A stretch of 64,000 nucleotides of DNA, from NCBI RefSeq assembly GCF_000621745.1, contig NZ_JHXK01000025.1, positions 1 to 64,000 on the forward strand, written 5' to 3'. This stretch comes from Clostridium beijerinckii HUN142. Lineage in GTDB: Bacteria > Bacillota > Clostridia > Clostridiales > Clostridiaceae. Below the pieces are notes generated by a model, which saw only the letters and a list, made by a program, of their open reading frames with translations, was not told where the DNA came from and did not search any database. This document shows, one piece after another, positions 51,338 to 61,964 of the stretch; positions within the stretch are counted from its first letter, which is position 1, and the number at the start of each line of letters is the position of its first letter. Position numbers and translations under genes: made by a program.

Positions 51338-51381
51338 CTGCTTACTAGAATATTAGGTGTAAATTTATTATTGCAACATAT
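51338..51381 (+). repeat. Interspersed repeat family B, copy 4 (partial)
   Basis: CTGCTTACTAGAATATTAGG and TGTAAATTTATTATTGCAAC align with AGCTTACTGGGGCTTTAAA and TGTAAGCTTATTATTGCCGC of copy 3. The 5' CTTAATTGAGC block is not recognisable. Nothing else seen in 51270-51683. Confidence 0.45.
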
Positions 51382-51683
51382 ATTTTTAGATTACTATGGC
51401 TAGATTTAAATTATCAAATAATAATATATTTCAGGGTTTAATATATACATATTTTATAAATGTTGCCTTGTGTGTTATAATTTATATGAATTTTTATCGA
51501 TGAATTGTAATTTCTGTGAGATATATTGAAAATATAGGGGGTTGCAAGTAGATAGTGGGTGAACTTTGTGATACATATAGGATAAATATGAAAAAAATTA
51601 TATATATGAGTAAAATTAAATTTGTAACTATAAAAAATAAAGTTTAAGATAAATTTATGCTTTATACTATAAGGAGATATATT

Positions 51684-52598
51684 ATGAAAGAAAAAAAGAA
51701 TAGGAAAAGATTTAATAATAGCGGGAGAAGTAATTTTATAAAATTAGTTAAAATAGTATCACTTTTAGTGGTGATTGGGATAATTGCTTTTATTGGGATT
51801 AATAAAGGAATAAATTCTTTTGCTAATATGGCTACTAGTCAAAATAGTGATAAAAAAGATGTTATCGAAAACCCTTCAGAGGATGAGAAAAAAGAGTTTG
51901 GGGAAGTTCCGCTAATAAATGATAATAGAGGCGTGCCGGTAATTTGTTTTCATTCTATAAATGACGATCCTTCAGTAAAAAGCCCTATTATTATTTCAAA
52001 GGATAAATTTAGAGTACAACTTCAAGCTATTAAAGATAATGGATATACGACATTAACAATGACTCAGCTTAACGACTATCTTTCTAAGGGGAAGGCTATT
52101 CCGGAAAAAAGTGTTGTTCTAACCTTTGATGATGGATATAGAGATAATTATACTAATGTATTTCCAGTCTTAAAAGAGTTTAATATGAATGCAACAATTT
52201 TTGTTATACAAAGTTATTTAGATAGAGATGGATATTTAACTACTGACCAAGTTAAAGAGTTGAGTAGTAGTGGAATAATTGATATAGAATCTCACACAGT
52301 TTCTCATATTGATCTTCCGACTATGTCATATGAAGATCAATTAAAAGAACTAAAAAATTCTAAGGAAAAATTAGAAAGTTTAATTAATAAGCCTATAATT
52401 TCGATTGCTTATCCAGAAGGAAAATATAATGATGATACTAAGAAAGCTTTTAGTGAAGTTGGTTATTCAATGGGATTTACCACTGAAAGGGGATACGCTG
52501 ACAGAGATGATAATTCTGCAGAGCTAAATAGAATATGTGTAGATTATACATATAAGCCTAAAGACATTCTAAAGGTATTAAAAAACTTGAAAAAGTAA
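51684..52598 (+). CDS. Membrane-anchored polysaccharide deacetylase
   Basis: A 304-residue protein with a basic N-terminus, one membrane segment (about 22-42), a linker and a NodB-type deacetylase domain (about 80-300). Landmarks: VICFHSIND, LTFDDGYRDNYTNVFP (catalytic and metal Asp), IESHTVSHIDL (metal His pair) and IAYPEGKYND. It should remove acetyl groups from cell-surface glycans or peptidoglycan outside the membrane. ATG 51684 follows ATAAGGAGAT; the frame opens at 51657. Monocistronic with a terminator. Confidence 0.9.
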   Translation: MKEKKNRKRFNNSGRSNFIKLVKIVSLLVVIGIIAFIGINKGINSFANMATSQNSDKKDVIENPSEDEKKEFGEVPLINDNRGVPVICFHSINDDPSVKSPIIISKDKFRVQLQAIKDNGYTTLTMTQLNDYLSKGKAIPEKSVVLTFDDGYRDNYTNVFPVLKEFNMNATIFVIQSYLDRDGYLTTDQVKELSSSGIIDIESHTVSHIDLPTMSYEDQLKELKNSKEKLESLINKPIISIAYPEGKYNDDTKKAFSEVGYSMGFTTERGYADRDDNSAELNRICVDYTYKPKDILKVLKNLKK

Positions 52599-52731
52599 GA
52601 TGAGATTTTCTTTTGAATAAGATTAATTAAAATCCGAACGAAAAGAAAAAATATTTACAAAACGTTCTCTTAAAATTGACAAAATATAATATAAATTATA
52701 GAATAAAGAGAGCAATAAAGATGCTTATTAG

Positions 52732-52769
52732 ATATTATCCAATTCGATTAGAATTGGATAATATTTTTA
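52732..52769 (+). terminator. Intrinsic terminator
   Basis: ATATTATCCAATTC pairs exactly with GAATTGGATAATAT, followed by five T. It lies 130 bases past the deacetylase gene. Confidence 0.85.
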
Positions 52770-52810
52770 ATAAGGATCTTAAAAATAACTTATGAATGGA
52801 GTAGATAAGC

Positions 52811-53080
52811 ATGAAAGCAATATTAACAGTAATTGGGCAGGACAAAGTTGGTATTATAGCAGGGGTTAGTCAGAAAATGTTAGAATATAGTATCAATATA
52901 TTAGATGTTAATCAAACTATAATGCAAGGTTTTTTTACTATGATAATGGTATTAGACTGCAAAGATATGAATGCGACTTTTGAGGAAGTTCGTGCAGGAC
53001 TTACAGCAGAGGGTGAAAGACTTGGGGTAGAAGTAAAGATTCAAAGAGAAGAAATATTTAAGTCAATGCATTCACTATAA
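52811..53080 (+). CDS. ACT-domain protein (UPF0237)
   Basis: An 89-residue single ACT domain: KAILTVIGQDKVGIIAGVSQKMLE, then NILDVNQTIMQGFFTMIMVLD (both partly quoted), typical of UPF0237. ACT domains bind small ligands such as amino acids and regulate enzymes. It lies 12 bases before the PFL-like gene, an arrangement conserved in many Firmicutes, so it probably regulates or partners with that protein. TGGAGTAG precedes the ATG. Confidence 0.92.
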   Translation: MKAILTVIGQDKVGIIAGVSQKMLEYSINILDVNQTIMQGFFTMIMVLDCKDMNATFEEVRAGLTAEGERLGVEVKIQREEIFKSMHSL

Positions 53081-53092
53081 TAGGAGGGGCTT

Positions 53093-54448
53093 ATGAATAC
53101 TAATAATATACTTGAAACGATAAAAATGATTGAGGAAGAAAAACTTGACGTTAGAACTATAACAATGGGAATATCCTTGCTTGATTGTATAGATCCAGAT
53201 GGAGATAAAGCTAGAATTAAGATATATGATAAAATTACAAAATCTGCAGAGCATTTAGTAGAGGTTGGAAGGCAAATAGAAACAGAGTTTGGTATTCCAA
53301 TAGTAAATAAAAGAGTTTCAATAACTCCTATGTCAATAATTGCTGGAGCTACTAATGAAACTAGCTATGTTGAATTTGCAAGAACTTTAGATAGAGCAGC
53401 AGAGACACTTGGAATAGATTTCTTAGGTGGATTTTCAGCATTAGTTCAAAAAGGCTGTACAAAAGGTGATAAGATTTTAATAAGTTCAATTCCAGAAGCT
53501 TTAGCAGTAACAAAAAAAGTTTGTGCGTCAGTTAATGTAGGATGTACAAAATCAGGAATAAACATGAACGCTGTAAGAGATATGGCAGATGTTATAAAGA
53601 GAACTGCAGAACTTACAAAAGATCAAAAAGGTTTTGGTTGCGCTAAGTTAGTTGTATTTGCAAATGCAGTAGAAGATAATCCTTTTATGGCAGGAGCTTT
53701 CCACGGAGTTGGAGAAGCTGAGAGAATTATAAATGTTGGTGTAAGCGGACCAGGAGTTGTTAAGAGAGCACTTGAGAAAGTAAGAGGAGCATCTTTTGAT
53801 GTTGTTGCTGAAACAATTAAGCAAACTGCATTTAAAGTTACAAGGATGGGAGAACTAGTTGCTAACGAAGCGTCTAGAAGATTAGATGTACCTTTTGGTA
53901 TAGTTGACTTATCTTTAGCACCAACACCAGCCGTTGGTGATTCGGTTGCAGAAATTCTAGAAGAAATAGGACTAGAACAAGTTGGAACTCATGGTACAAT
54001 TGCAGCACTTGCTATGCTTAACGATGCAGTTAAAAAAGGTGGAGTTATGGCATGTAGCCATGTTGGAGGCCTAAGTGGAGCTTTTATTCCAGTATCTGAA
54101 GATGCGGGTATGATTGATGCAGTTATAAGTGGATCATTAAATTTAGAAAAATTAGAAGGAATGACATGTGTATGTTCAGTTGGTCTTGATATGATTGCAA
54201 TTCCTGGAGATACTCCAGCATCTACTATTGCAGGAATGATAGCTGATGAAGCTGCAATTGGAGTGATAAATAATAAGACTACAGCTGTTAGAATTATACC
54301 AGCACCAGGATGTAAAGTAGGGGACATGGTAGAATTCGGTGGATTGTTAGGTAGGGCACCTGTAATGAGGGTAAATGGTAAATCATCAGAATTATTTGCT
54401 CAAAGAGGTGGAAGGATTCCAGCACCTATACATTCATTTAAAAATTAA
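53093..54448 (+). CDS. PFL-family protein (UPF0210/DUF711)
   Basis: A 451-residue cytoplasmic protein of the UPF0210 family. Its fold is related to pyruvate formate-lyase, but the glycyl-radical and Cys-Cys catalytic signatures are not evident, so formate-lyase activity is not implied. Landmarks: [41 protein letters not shown] and [12 protein letters not shown]. The function is not established. Co-transcribed with the ACT gene upstream (12-base gap). AGGAGGGG precedes the ATG. Confidence 0.9.
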   Translation: MNTNNILETIKMIEEEKLDVRTITMGISLLDCIDPDGDKARIKIYDKITKSAEHLVEVGRQIETEFGIPIVNKRVSITPMSIIAGATNETSYVEFARTLDRAAETLGIDFLGGFSALVQKGCTKGDKILISSIPEALAVTKKVCASVNVGCTKSGINMNAVRDMADVIKRTAELTKDQKGFGCAKLVVFANAVEDNPFMAGAFHGVGEAERIINVGVSGPGVVKRALEKVRGASFDVVAETIKQTAFKVTRMGELVANEASRRLDVPFGIVDLSLAPTPAVGDSVAEILEEIGLEQVGTHGTIAALAMLNDAVKKGGVMACSHVGGLSGAFIPVSEDAGMIDAVISGSLNLEKLEGMTCVCSVGLDMIAIPGDTPASTIAGMIADEAAIGVINNKTTAVRIIPAPGCKVGDMVEFGGLLGRAPVMRVNGKSSELFAQRGGRIPAPIHSFKN

Positions 54449-54457
54449 TAAACATAA

Positions 54458-54501
54458 AAATAAGACCTATAAGATAGTTAATATATCTTTAGGTCTTATT
54501 T
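54458..54501 (+). terminator. Intrinsic terminator
   Basis: AAATAAGACCTATAAGATA pairs with TATCTTTAGGTCTTATTT. It ends the ACT-PFL operon. Confidence 0.8.
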
Positions 54502-54601
54502 CATATTCCATATTATTTCTAAAATAAGCAATTATAGAAATCTTTTCTTTTGTGATATCGAGGTGTAAAATAGCCTTACAGAATAAAATTAGTTAGTTGT
54601 T

Positions 54602-54748
54602 TTATAATAAGAATAATAGTGGCCATAATGCCCATGCATTATTAAAACCATATCCACCATATCCGCCATAACCACCGTATCCACAAAAGTTTCCGTAATT
54701 GTATCCACAGCAATTATTGCAACATCTGTTATAACAGCATCTGCTCAT
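54602..54748 (-). CDS. Tiny Cys/Gly/Tyr-rich protein (YjcZ-like)
   Basis: A 48-residue minus-strand protein missed by length cut-offs. It starts SRCCYNRCCNNCCGYNYG, continues with GGYGGYGGYGGYG-like repeats and ends in a hydrophobic segment (ALWPLLFLL). AAAGGAG lies 9 bases before the ATG. The Gly/Tyr block plus a hydrophobic end resembles YjcZ/sporulation-type peptides of Bacillus; the Cys pairs CCxxxCCxxCC suggest cross-linking or metal binding. A spore-coat or envelope role is likely, inferred. Confidence 0.75.
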   Translation of the reverse strand: MSRCCYNRCCNNCCGYNYGNFCGYGGYGGYGGYGFNNAWALWPLLFLL

Positions 54749-55114
54749 AGTTCATTTCTCCTTTGTTAATCTATATCATTTGTTATATTAATAATATATT
54801 AAACATAATTAAAAATTGTTACATATTAAAATTAAAAATAAAATTATCTATAAGAATATTACTTGTTATATTTTTGATATTAAAAATTTATGTAAATTAG
54901 ATTTAGAAGGGTGTATATACTGGTTTGGGGCCATTTTAATAAAGTATTTTAATATTAGAATAATTAAAAATAATGTTAAAAGAGACATTAAATTAATAAA
55001 TAACATAATACAGATTTAGAATTTGATATCTTTATGTTATAATAGGCAAAGAGAAAATAAGGTGTGTATGATTTTTTTTGATTTAAACTATAAGAAGAAT
55101 AAGTAGGTGAAGAT

Positions 55115-57094
55115 ATGACAAATGAAAGGAAATTTTTGCCCATAAGCAAAAAAGATATGAGAGAAAGAGATTGGGAACAATTAGATTTTATAATTGTTAC
55201 GGCTGATGCGTATATTGACCATCATAGTTTTGGTACTGCAATTATTTCAAGAGTACTTGAAGCAAATGGATATAAAGTTGGGATAATACCACAACCAGAT
55301 TGGAACAATCTTTATGATTTTCAGAGATTTGGGAAGCCTAAATATGCTTTTCTGGTTAATGGTGGAAACATGGATCCTATGGTTAATCATTATACTGTAA
55401 GCAAAAGAATGAGAGAAAAAGATCTTTATTCTCCAGGTGGACAAATGGGACTTAGGCCTGATAGAGCAACAATTGTTTATTGTAATAAGATAAGAGAAGC
55501 TTATAAGGATATAAATATTGTAATAGGAGGAATAGAAGCAAGTCTTAGAAGATTTGCTCATTATGATTATTGGAGTGATAAAGTTAGAAAATCAATATTA
55601 ATTGATAGCACAGCTGACTTGCTGATTTATGGTATGGGAGAAAAGCAAATAGCAGCAGTTGCAGAAAGTTTGAAGAATAATGTGCGAGCAAAAGATATAA
55701 CTTATCTTAGAGGCACCTCTTATGCTACCGAAAGTCTAGAGGATATACAAGATTATATTGAAATTCCTTCATATAAAGAAGTATCTACAGATAGATATAA
55801 ATATGCAGAAGCAAGCAAAGTAGAATATGAAGAACAAGATTCGGTCCGAGGTCATATTATTGTGCAAAAGCATGGAAGTAAATATGTAGTACAAAATGTT
55901 CCAGAAGCGCCTTTAACTAGACAGGAATTAGATGAAGTATATGGACTTCCATATATGAGAGAATATCATCCTGTTTATGAAGGAAAAGGCGGTATAGCTG
56001 CAATTGAAGAAGTTAAATTTAGTACAGTAAGTTCAAGAGGATGTTTTGGAGATTGCAAATTTTGTGCTATAACTTTTCATCAAGGAAGAGTTGTTCAAAG
56101 TAGAAGTAAAGAATCAATACTGCAAGAAGTTGAAGATATTACAAAACTTCCCGATTTCAAAGGATATATTCATGATGTAGGAGGGCCGACTGCAAACTTT
56201 AGAAAGCCAGCTTGTTCTAAGCAGTTAGCTTTTGGAGCGTGCAAAAGTAAAGAGTGCTTATCACCAGGTGTATGTAAGAATATGGATGTAGATCATACTG
56301 AATATTTAGACTTATTAAGATCTATAAGGAAAGTACCAAAGGTTAAAAAGGCATTTGTACGCTCGGGCCTTAGATATGATTATATTATGGCTGATAAAGA
56401 TGATACTTTTTTCAAAGAATTAGTAGAGCATCATGTAAGTGGAAAATTGAAAGTTGCACCTGAACATGTTTCAAAAGATGTATTAAAATATATGGGTAAA
56501 CCTGCCGGAGAAACTTATAATAAATTCGTAGATAAGTTTGAAAAAATAACAAAAAAGCTTGGTAAAAAACAATATATAATTCCATATTTAATGTCATCAC
56601 ACCCAGGAAGCACGTTGGCATCTGCAATTGAACTTGCTGAGTACCTAAGAGATATTAATTACCAACCAGAGCAAGTACAAGATTTTTATCCAACACCAGG
56701 TACATTAGCTACAACTATGTATTACACAGGTTTAGATCCTATGACAATGAAAGAAGTTTACGTGCCAAAAACTAAGCATGAAAAAGCTATGCAAAGGGCT
56801 TTGCTTCAATATAAGAATCCAAAGTACTATACATTGGTCTATGAAGCATTAACACAAGCAGGGAGAACGGATTTAATTGGAAATGGTCCAAAGTGCCTTA
56901 TAAAAGACAAAAACAAAAGTGTAAAATCATATAATTCAAGCATTTATAGAGGTAATGAAAGCCAAGGAACTAATAAGAGAAAGACTTCAGATAGATTGAA
57001 GAGTAATAAAGTTTCTGATAGAAGGGAAAATGGTAAGAAAACAAAAGAAAAGAATTCGCTAAATGGCAAAAAGAAAACTACTAAGAAAAGATAA
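55115..57094 (+). CDS. YgiQ-family radical SAM protein
   Basis: A 659-residue protein. The N-terminal cobalamin-binding-like domain (about 20-200) has [17 protein letters not shown] and [17 protein letters not shown], the radical SAM core has the [10 protein letters not shown] cluster motif (about residues 311-320), and the C-terminal third has [16 protein letters not shown] and [19 protein letters not shown]. The last 45 residues are a Lys-rich tail. The family is conserved but its reaction is unknown. GTAGGTGAAG precedes the ATG. Confidence 0.92.
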   Translation: MTNERKFLPISKKDMRERDWEQLDFIIVTADAYIDHHSFGTAIISRVLEANGYKVGIIPQPDWNNLYDFQRFGKPKYAFLVNGGNMDPMVNHYTVSKRMREKDLYSPGGQMGLRPDRATIVYCNKIREAYKDINIVIGGIEASLRRFAHYDYWSDKVRKSILIDSTADLLIYGMGEKQIAAVAESLKNNVRAKDITYLRGTSYATESLEDIQDYIEIPSYKEVSTDRYKYAEASKVEYEEQDSVRGHIIVQKHGSKYVVQNVPEAPLTRQELDEVYGLPYMREYHPVYEGKGGIAAIEEVKFSTVSSRGCFGDCKFCAITFHQGRVVQSRSKESILQEVEDITKLPDFKGYIHDVGGPTANFRKPACSKQLAFGACKSKECLSPGVCKNMDVDHTEYLDLLRSIRKVPKVKKAFVRSGLRYDYIMADKDDTFFKELVEHHVSGKLKVAPEHVSKDVLKYMGKPAGETYNKFVDKFEKITKKLGKKQYIIPYLMSSHPGSTLASAIELAEYLRDINYQPEQVQDFYPTPGTLATTMYYTGLDPMTMKEVYVPKTKHEKAMQRALLQYKNPKYYTLVYEALTQAGRTDLIGNGPKCLIKDKNKSVKSYNSSIYRGNESQGTNKRKTSDRLKSNKVSDRRENGKKTKEKNSLNGKKKTTKKR

Positions 57095-57361
57095 AATAGT
57101 AAATAGTTTTGTAAAATTGCTGCAATGAAAGAAGGACATATTTTTGCGAGATCTGATATTTAGTTCATGAGTTGTAGCAATTTGTTAATTTTATCGATAA
57201 TATATATTAAAATTAAGGATATACTATTAATTTTTTTAGTATGTATTTACATATATACTAAAGTTGATTTTCTACATTTTGGTACTAATTCGGTAGTTAA
57301 CGTATTAGAATGCTAGATGTAGATTTTTATTATCTAGCACAATTAAGAGAAAGGGGTAAAA

Positions 57362-58272
57362 ATGGGGGATATTTTAATAAAAGCATTTAGCTTTATACTG
57401 ATTATTGCAATAGGATATAGTTTTAAAAGGATAGGGGTTTTTGGACCTAAAGACTATAAAATTATAACCAAAATTATAATGAATATTACTTTACCGTGCG
57501 CACTTATTACTGGATTTGCAAATTTTAAAATGGATACATCAATGCTTTTTATTATTCTGCTTGGATTTTTAGGAAACATTATAATGTCTCTTATTGGCTT
57601 TGCTTTGGCAAGGAATAAGGATAATAAAGAAAAAGCTTTTAATATGTTAAATTTAGCTGGATACAATATAGGATGTTTTACCCTTCCATATGTGCAGAGC
57701 TTTATGGGACCATATGCTGTCGGGATAACAAGTCTCTTTGATATAGGTAATTCAATTATGTGTACAGGAGGTACATACGCACTTGCATCAGGCGTTGTTG
57801 GTGAAGGAAATGACCAAAGTATTAGAGCCTTTCTTAGAAAAATTTTCTCATCTGTACCTTTTGATACTTATATGCTTATGTTTATCGTGACAATTACAGG
57901 TATTAAGTTGCCGCAGATGATATATACAATAACATCAAATTTAAGTGCAGGAAATGCTTTTTTGTCCATGCTTATGATTGGAATGGTTTTTGAATGCAAA
58001 TTTCGCAAAGAACAGTTGATTAAAGTTGCTTCAATTATAAGTATACGTTATTTGTTTGCATCAATATTTGCAGTTGTTATTTATTTTTTTGTGCCGTTTT
58101 CTATGGAAATTAAGCATGTACTAGTTATTTTGTATTTGGTCCGATTCCTGTTCTTGCACCAGTCTTTACGGCTAGGTGTAAATGTGATGAAGGGTTATCT
58201 GGTGTAGTAAATTCTTTATGTATACCCATAAGTATAGTTATAATAACTTTATTATTATTTATTATTAATTAG
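57362..58272 (+). pseudogene. AEC-family auxin-efflux-like transporter, frameshifted near its end
   Basis: A membrane transporter with about nine to ten segments. The first frame runs from ATG 57362 (GAAAGGGG before it) to a stop at 58205. From about 58130 onward the true C-terminus continues in another frame: FGPIPVLAPVFTARCKCDEG, then VVNSLCIPISIVIITLLL, stop at 58270. Inserting one T into the TTTT run near 58130 restores a continuous protein of about 303 residues. The shift removes the last membrane segment, so the product is likely inactive, or the base is a sequencing error. Family members move small organic acids. Confidence 0.8.
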
Positions 58273-58535
58273 TATGATCAAAAAAGAGTATTTTTCTGAT
58301 AAGAAAATTAAACCACTAAACTTTAAAAAGTGCGTGGTTTTTTTGTTATATAGTAATTTGTTCACTAACATAATGCACATGATCCAATAATAAATCCACA
58401 TTTAAAACTCTATAGTCCCAAGTATTCAAATAAGTCTAATAGAATCTGGAAACATAATTGCAATATATATAGATAATATTTCTAAAATATTATATAATAA
58501 TAATTATCATTTAAGAGTTTAAGGAGGAGATGGAA

Positions 58536-59294
58536 TTGAAAAAACTAATCTCATGGAATGTAAATGGGTTAAGAGCCTGTGTAAAAAAAGGCTTTTTACA
58601 ATATTTTGAGGAAATAGATGCTGATATATTTTGCATACAAGAAAGTAAACTTCAAGAAGGTCAAATAGATTTAGAATTAGATGGATATACAAGTTACTGG
58701 AATTATGCTGAAAAAAAAGGTTATTCAGGCACAGCTGTATTTACAAAAGAGGAGCCATTAACTGTAAAAAGAGGTATTGGAATAGAAGAACATGATAACG
58801 AGGGTAGAGTACTTACTTTAGAATATAATAATTTCTATTTAGTAAATGTTTATACTCCTAATTCTAAGCAGGCACTAGAAAGACTTGACTATAGAATGGT
58901 ATGGGAAGATGTATTTAGAAGTTACTTAAAGGAACTTGAAAAAAATAAGCCTGTAATAATTTGCGGAGATTTAAATGTTGCTCATAAAGAGATAGATCTT
59001 AAAAATCCCAAATCTAACAGAAAAAATGCTGGATTTACAGATGAAGAAAGATCTAAGATTGCTGAACTATTAGACGCTGGATTTATAGATACATATAGAT
59101 ATTTTTATCCTGACAAAGAAGAGATGTATTCATGGTGGTCATATAGATTTAATGCTAGAGCTAATAATGCCGGATGGAGAATAGATTATTTTTTAGTTTC
59201 AGAAAGTTTAAAGGATAAATTAGAAAATGCAAAAATTCATATGGAAGTAATGGGATCGGACCATTGTCCTGTTGAACTGACAATTAATCTATAA
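58536..59294 (+). CDS. xth: Exodeoxyribonuclease III
   Basis: A 252-residue AP endonuclease/3' exonuclease of base excision repair. Landmarks: ISWNVNGLRAC, FCIQESKLQ (metal Glu), VNVYTPNS, CGDLNVAHKEID (Asp/Asn), WWSYRFNARANNAGWRIDYF and GSDHCPV (catalytic His). It cleaves DNA at abasic sites. TTG 58536, 8 bases after AAGGAGG, fits better than ATG 58530, which is too close to the ribosome site. Strong terminator downstream. Confidence 0.95.
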   Translation: MKKLISWNVNGLRACVKKGFLQYFEEIDADIFCIQESKLQEGQIDLELDGYTSYWNYAEKKGYSGTAVFTKEEPLTVKRGIGIEEHDNEGRVLTLEYNNFYLVNVYTPNSKQALERLDYRMVWEDVFRSYLKELEKNKPVIICGDLNVAHKEIDLKNPKSNRKNAGFTDEERSKIAELLDAGFIDTYRYFYPDKEEMYSWWSYRFNARANNAGWRIDYFLVSESLKDKLENAKIHMEVMGSDHCPVELTINL

Positions 59295-59300
59295 TAAATA

Positions 59301-59352
59301 AAAAACAAAGCATAATTACTATATTTGAGTAGGTGATTATGCTTTGTTTTTT
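59301..59352. terminator. Bidirectional terminator
   Basis: AAAAACAAAGCATAAT is mirrored by ATTATGCTTTGTTTTT. It separates convergent genes. Confidence 0.9.
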
Positions 59353-59353
59353 A

Positions 59354-60031
59354 TTATTGTACAATAAATCTTTTTATGCCTATCCAGGCAGTAAAACTAG
59401 AAATGAAAGATAACATTCCAAATGTCAATATTAAGAAAAGCGGAAATGATATAGGGAAAAAGAAAATATGAAGCCCTAATATTAGAACACAAGCTAGCTC
59501 GCAAAGCAAAGTGTTTTTTATACATACAATGCAGAGTAATATAGAATTTTTAAAAACATCTTTTAGAGTAAGAGAAATAGTAGTAAGCAATGGATAAATA
59601 TACATAGATGCTAGTCCAAGTAAAATCGTAATAAAAAGGCATAGGTAGAAGATTAAATAAAAAATAGGTTTCTCTTGAGCTAATTTTAAATAAAAGAATA
59701 GCGAAATACCTAAAAATGAAAATGTGATTAATATTATTAATCCACCAACTAATGATTGTTTCCAATTGTTTTTAAAGGCTTCATGGAAATCTGAAAAAAT
59801 ATAAGTATGCTTTCTTTGAATTATGGCCATTAAAATTGAAGTCATAGCACCAAGAGCAGGACCAATCGTAATAATAGGAAGAGAATATAAAACGAAGATA
59901 CAATTCAACTTAATTATATCCCAAAATCTCATGGTAAATAATTCGAAAAATAAGTGAATACCTTCTTTTTCAGGCTCGTCCTTTTCCACACTAGGGCCTT
60001 CTCTATCAAAATTTGGGGTTAATAGTTTCAT
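59354..60031 (-). CDS. YesL/DUF624 membrane protein
   Basis: A 225-residue protein with about five membrane segments and the DUF624 N-terminal part FFELFTMRFWDIIKLN...PIITIGPALGAMTS. DUF624 proteins accompany sugar ABC transporters, as YesL does in Bacillus, and are thought to support carbohydrate uptake. That fits the divergent arabino-oligosaccharide cluster. ATG 60031 (minus strand) follows AAGGAGATTG; the frame opens at 60133 with no ribosome site. Confidence 0.85.
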   Translation of the reverse strand: MKLLTPNFDREGPSVEKDEPEKEGIHLFFELFTMRFWDIIKLNCIFVLYSLPIITIGPALGAMTSILMAIIQRKHTYIFSDFHEAFKNNWKQSLVGGLIILITFSFLGISLFFYLKLAQEKPIFYLIFYLCLFITILLGLASMYIYPLLTTISLTLKDVFKNSILLCIVCIKNTLLCELACVLILGLHIFFFPISFPLFLILTFGMLSFISSFTAWIGIKRFIVQ

Positions 60032-60610
60032 AATAATCAATCTCCTTATATAAAGTTTTATCTTAAATATTATAGCTACATTTATTTTAGATAAGTTTAA
60101 AGATAGTATATCATTTGAAAATTTAAAGTTCAAGATTATAAAAACATTTACATAGTATTAAAAACTAGCTTATTATAATATGTGTTTAAAAAAATGTATA
60201 AAAAAGTCTATTTATAATTTAAATAATTCTAAAATAATTCAATGAAATATAATATAAAACTATTGACTTTGATATAGATAAGTATATAATAAATGTATAA
60301 GAATAAATAAAGATTTGAAATAATAGAAATGAAAAGGGTTACTCAAGTCGATTTTATCAAGTATTTAACAAAGAAAGAAAAAATAAATAATAAATATATA
60401 TTTAGCAAGCATAAATGAATGTTTTTTGTTTTAATATTATTTAAAATAAAAATGCGAGATGTTATATATGAAATATATTTAAAGATATATTCATAAAAGA
60501 GGACGAGTATTTTGATCATTATTCTTTTTAGAAATATATTAAATTAACTAAAGAGAAATGATGTTCACTAAATATATTAACTTCATTTGGAAAAAATAGG
60601 AGGTAAAAAA
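60032..60610. promoter_or_regulatory. Divergent control region of the arabino-oligosaccharide cluster
   Basis: TTGACT (60263-60268), a 16-base spacer and TATAAT (60285-60290) form a good plus-strand promoter, leaving a leader of about 310 bases. TGAAATATATTTAAAG / ATATATTCA near 60468-60494 is an inverted repeat that may be an operator. No clear AraR or CcpA site was recognised. The leader is AT-rich without a coding frame. Confidence 0.55.
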
Positions 60611-61954
60611 ATGAAAAGTGTAAAAATATTAAAGAAACTTGCAACAGTTGTAGTCACAACATCACTTGCAGCAACAATGTTAATTGGGTGTGGTGGAAAT
60701 ACTGCAAGTAGTAGTTCGAACGGAGGTGGAAATGAATCTGCATCTTCTGGTGATCAATTGGAAATGTGGACATTTGTTGATATGCATGCACAATTCTTTC
60801 AAAAAATGCTAGACAAATGGAATGAAAAGAATCCTGAAAAGAAACTTAATATTAAATTTACGGTTCTTCCTTACGACGATATGCATAACAAATTACAATC
60901 TGCTCTCTTGTCCGGACAAGGTGCTCCGGATGCGTGTGATATAGAATTAGGTAAATTCCCTAATTTCTTAAAAGGAGATCCACAATTAGAGCCACTTGAC
61001 GATGTTTTTGCCCCTTATAAGGACAAAGTGGTTCAATCGCGTGTTGCACTTTATAGTAAAGATAATCATGTATATGGATTTGATTATCATGTTGGTGCAA
61101 CTGTTGCATATTACAACACTGAGCTTTTAGAAAAAGCAGGTATTGATTATAAATCTATAGTAACTTGGGATGATTTCAAAAAAGCAGGGGAAAAATATTA
61201 TGCTGCAACTGGTAAAAATTTTGGTACAGCTGATACAAGTGCTACTTGGCAAACAAGTCTTATGTTAGCAGAACAAAAATCTGATTATACTGATGAAAAT
61301 GGAAAGCCACAATTAAACAGTCCTCAAATGGTTAAAGCTCTTACTACTTTGAGAGATATGCAAGATTCTCATGCTATAGCCACCATTCCTGGTGGACAAC
61401 CTGACCAAACAGATGCTGAAGCTGCAATAAACAATGGAGACTATGCAGTTGTAGTTAAAGCTATGTGGTATATGTCAAGATTCTTACAATATATGCCTGA
61501 CCAAGCAGGTAAATGGGCAATTGCTCCAGCTCCAGTATTTGAAAAAGGTCAACCACGTTCTGTAGGTCTAGGTGGTACAGGTACAGTTGTAACTAAAAAT
61601 GCTAAAAACAAACAAAATCTTAAAGAATTCATAGCGTATGCTAAACTTTCTGAAGATGGAGAAAAGGCTATATGGGATGACTTGGGATTTGATCCAATAA
61701 ACACAGATTTATGGAGCAATAAAGAACTTACTCAAAACAAAGATAACAAGTTTATAAAATACTTCAAAACTAATCCTTTTGATACATTAAATGAAATTAA
61801 GAATGAAATTTCATTAATTAAATCAAATGAAGCTATGCCTAACATAAACAATGTTTTATGTACAGTTACATTAAATAGCATATTTGAAGATAAAAAAGAT
61901 ATAAAACAATCGTTAGATGAAGCACAACAACAAGTAGAGAATGAATTAAAATAA
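60611..61954 (+). CDS. Sugar ABC transporter solute-binding lipoprotein (AraN-like)
   Basis: A 447-residue extracellular binding protein anchored by a lipid: the signal peptide ends in LIGC (Cys near residue 27), followed by a Ser/Gly linker and a family-1 solute-binding domain. Landmarks include ALLSGQGAPDACDIELGKF and YNTELLEKAGIDYKSIVTWDDF. Trp-rich patches probably stack on sugars. The two permeases and a GH51 arabinofuranosidase downstream indicate arabino-oligosaccharides, like AraN of Bacillus; that specificity is inference. ATG 60611 follows ATAGGAGGT; the frame opens at 60587. Confidence 0.9.
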   Translation: MKSVKILKKLATVVVTTSLAATMLIGCGGNTASSSSNGGGNESASSGDQLEMWTFVDMHAQFFQKMLDKWNEKNPEKKLNIKFTVLPYDDMHNKLQSALLSGQGAPDACDIELGKFPNFLKGDPQLEPLDDVFAPYKDKVVQSRVALYSKDNHVYGFDYHVGATVAYYNTELLEKAGIDYKSIVTWDDFKKAGEKYYAATGKNFGTADTSATWQTSLMLAEQKSDYTDENGKPQLNSPQMVKALTTLRDMQDSHAIATIPGGQPDQTDAEAAINNGDYAVVVKAMWYMSRFLQYMPDQAGKWAIAPAPVFEKGQPRSVGLGGTGTVVTKNAKNKQNLKEFIAYAKLSEDGEKAIWDDLGFDPINTDLWSNKELTQNKDNKFIKYFKTNPFDTLNEIKNEISLIKSNEAMPNINNVLCTVTLNSIFEDKKDIKQSLDEAQQQVENELK

Positions 61955-61964
61955 TTAGATAACT

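Noticed and set aside
53093-54448. Calling the PFL-like protein a formate acetyltransferase
   Set aside because: The UPF0210 family lacks the glycyl-radical and Cys-Cys active-site signatures; only the fold is related.
54816-55019. 67-codon plus-strand frame
   Set aside because: Starts at TTG without ribosome site and consists of low-complexity Ile/Lys/Asn-rich sequence.
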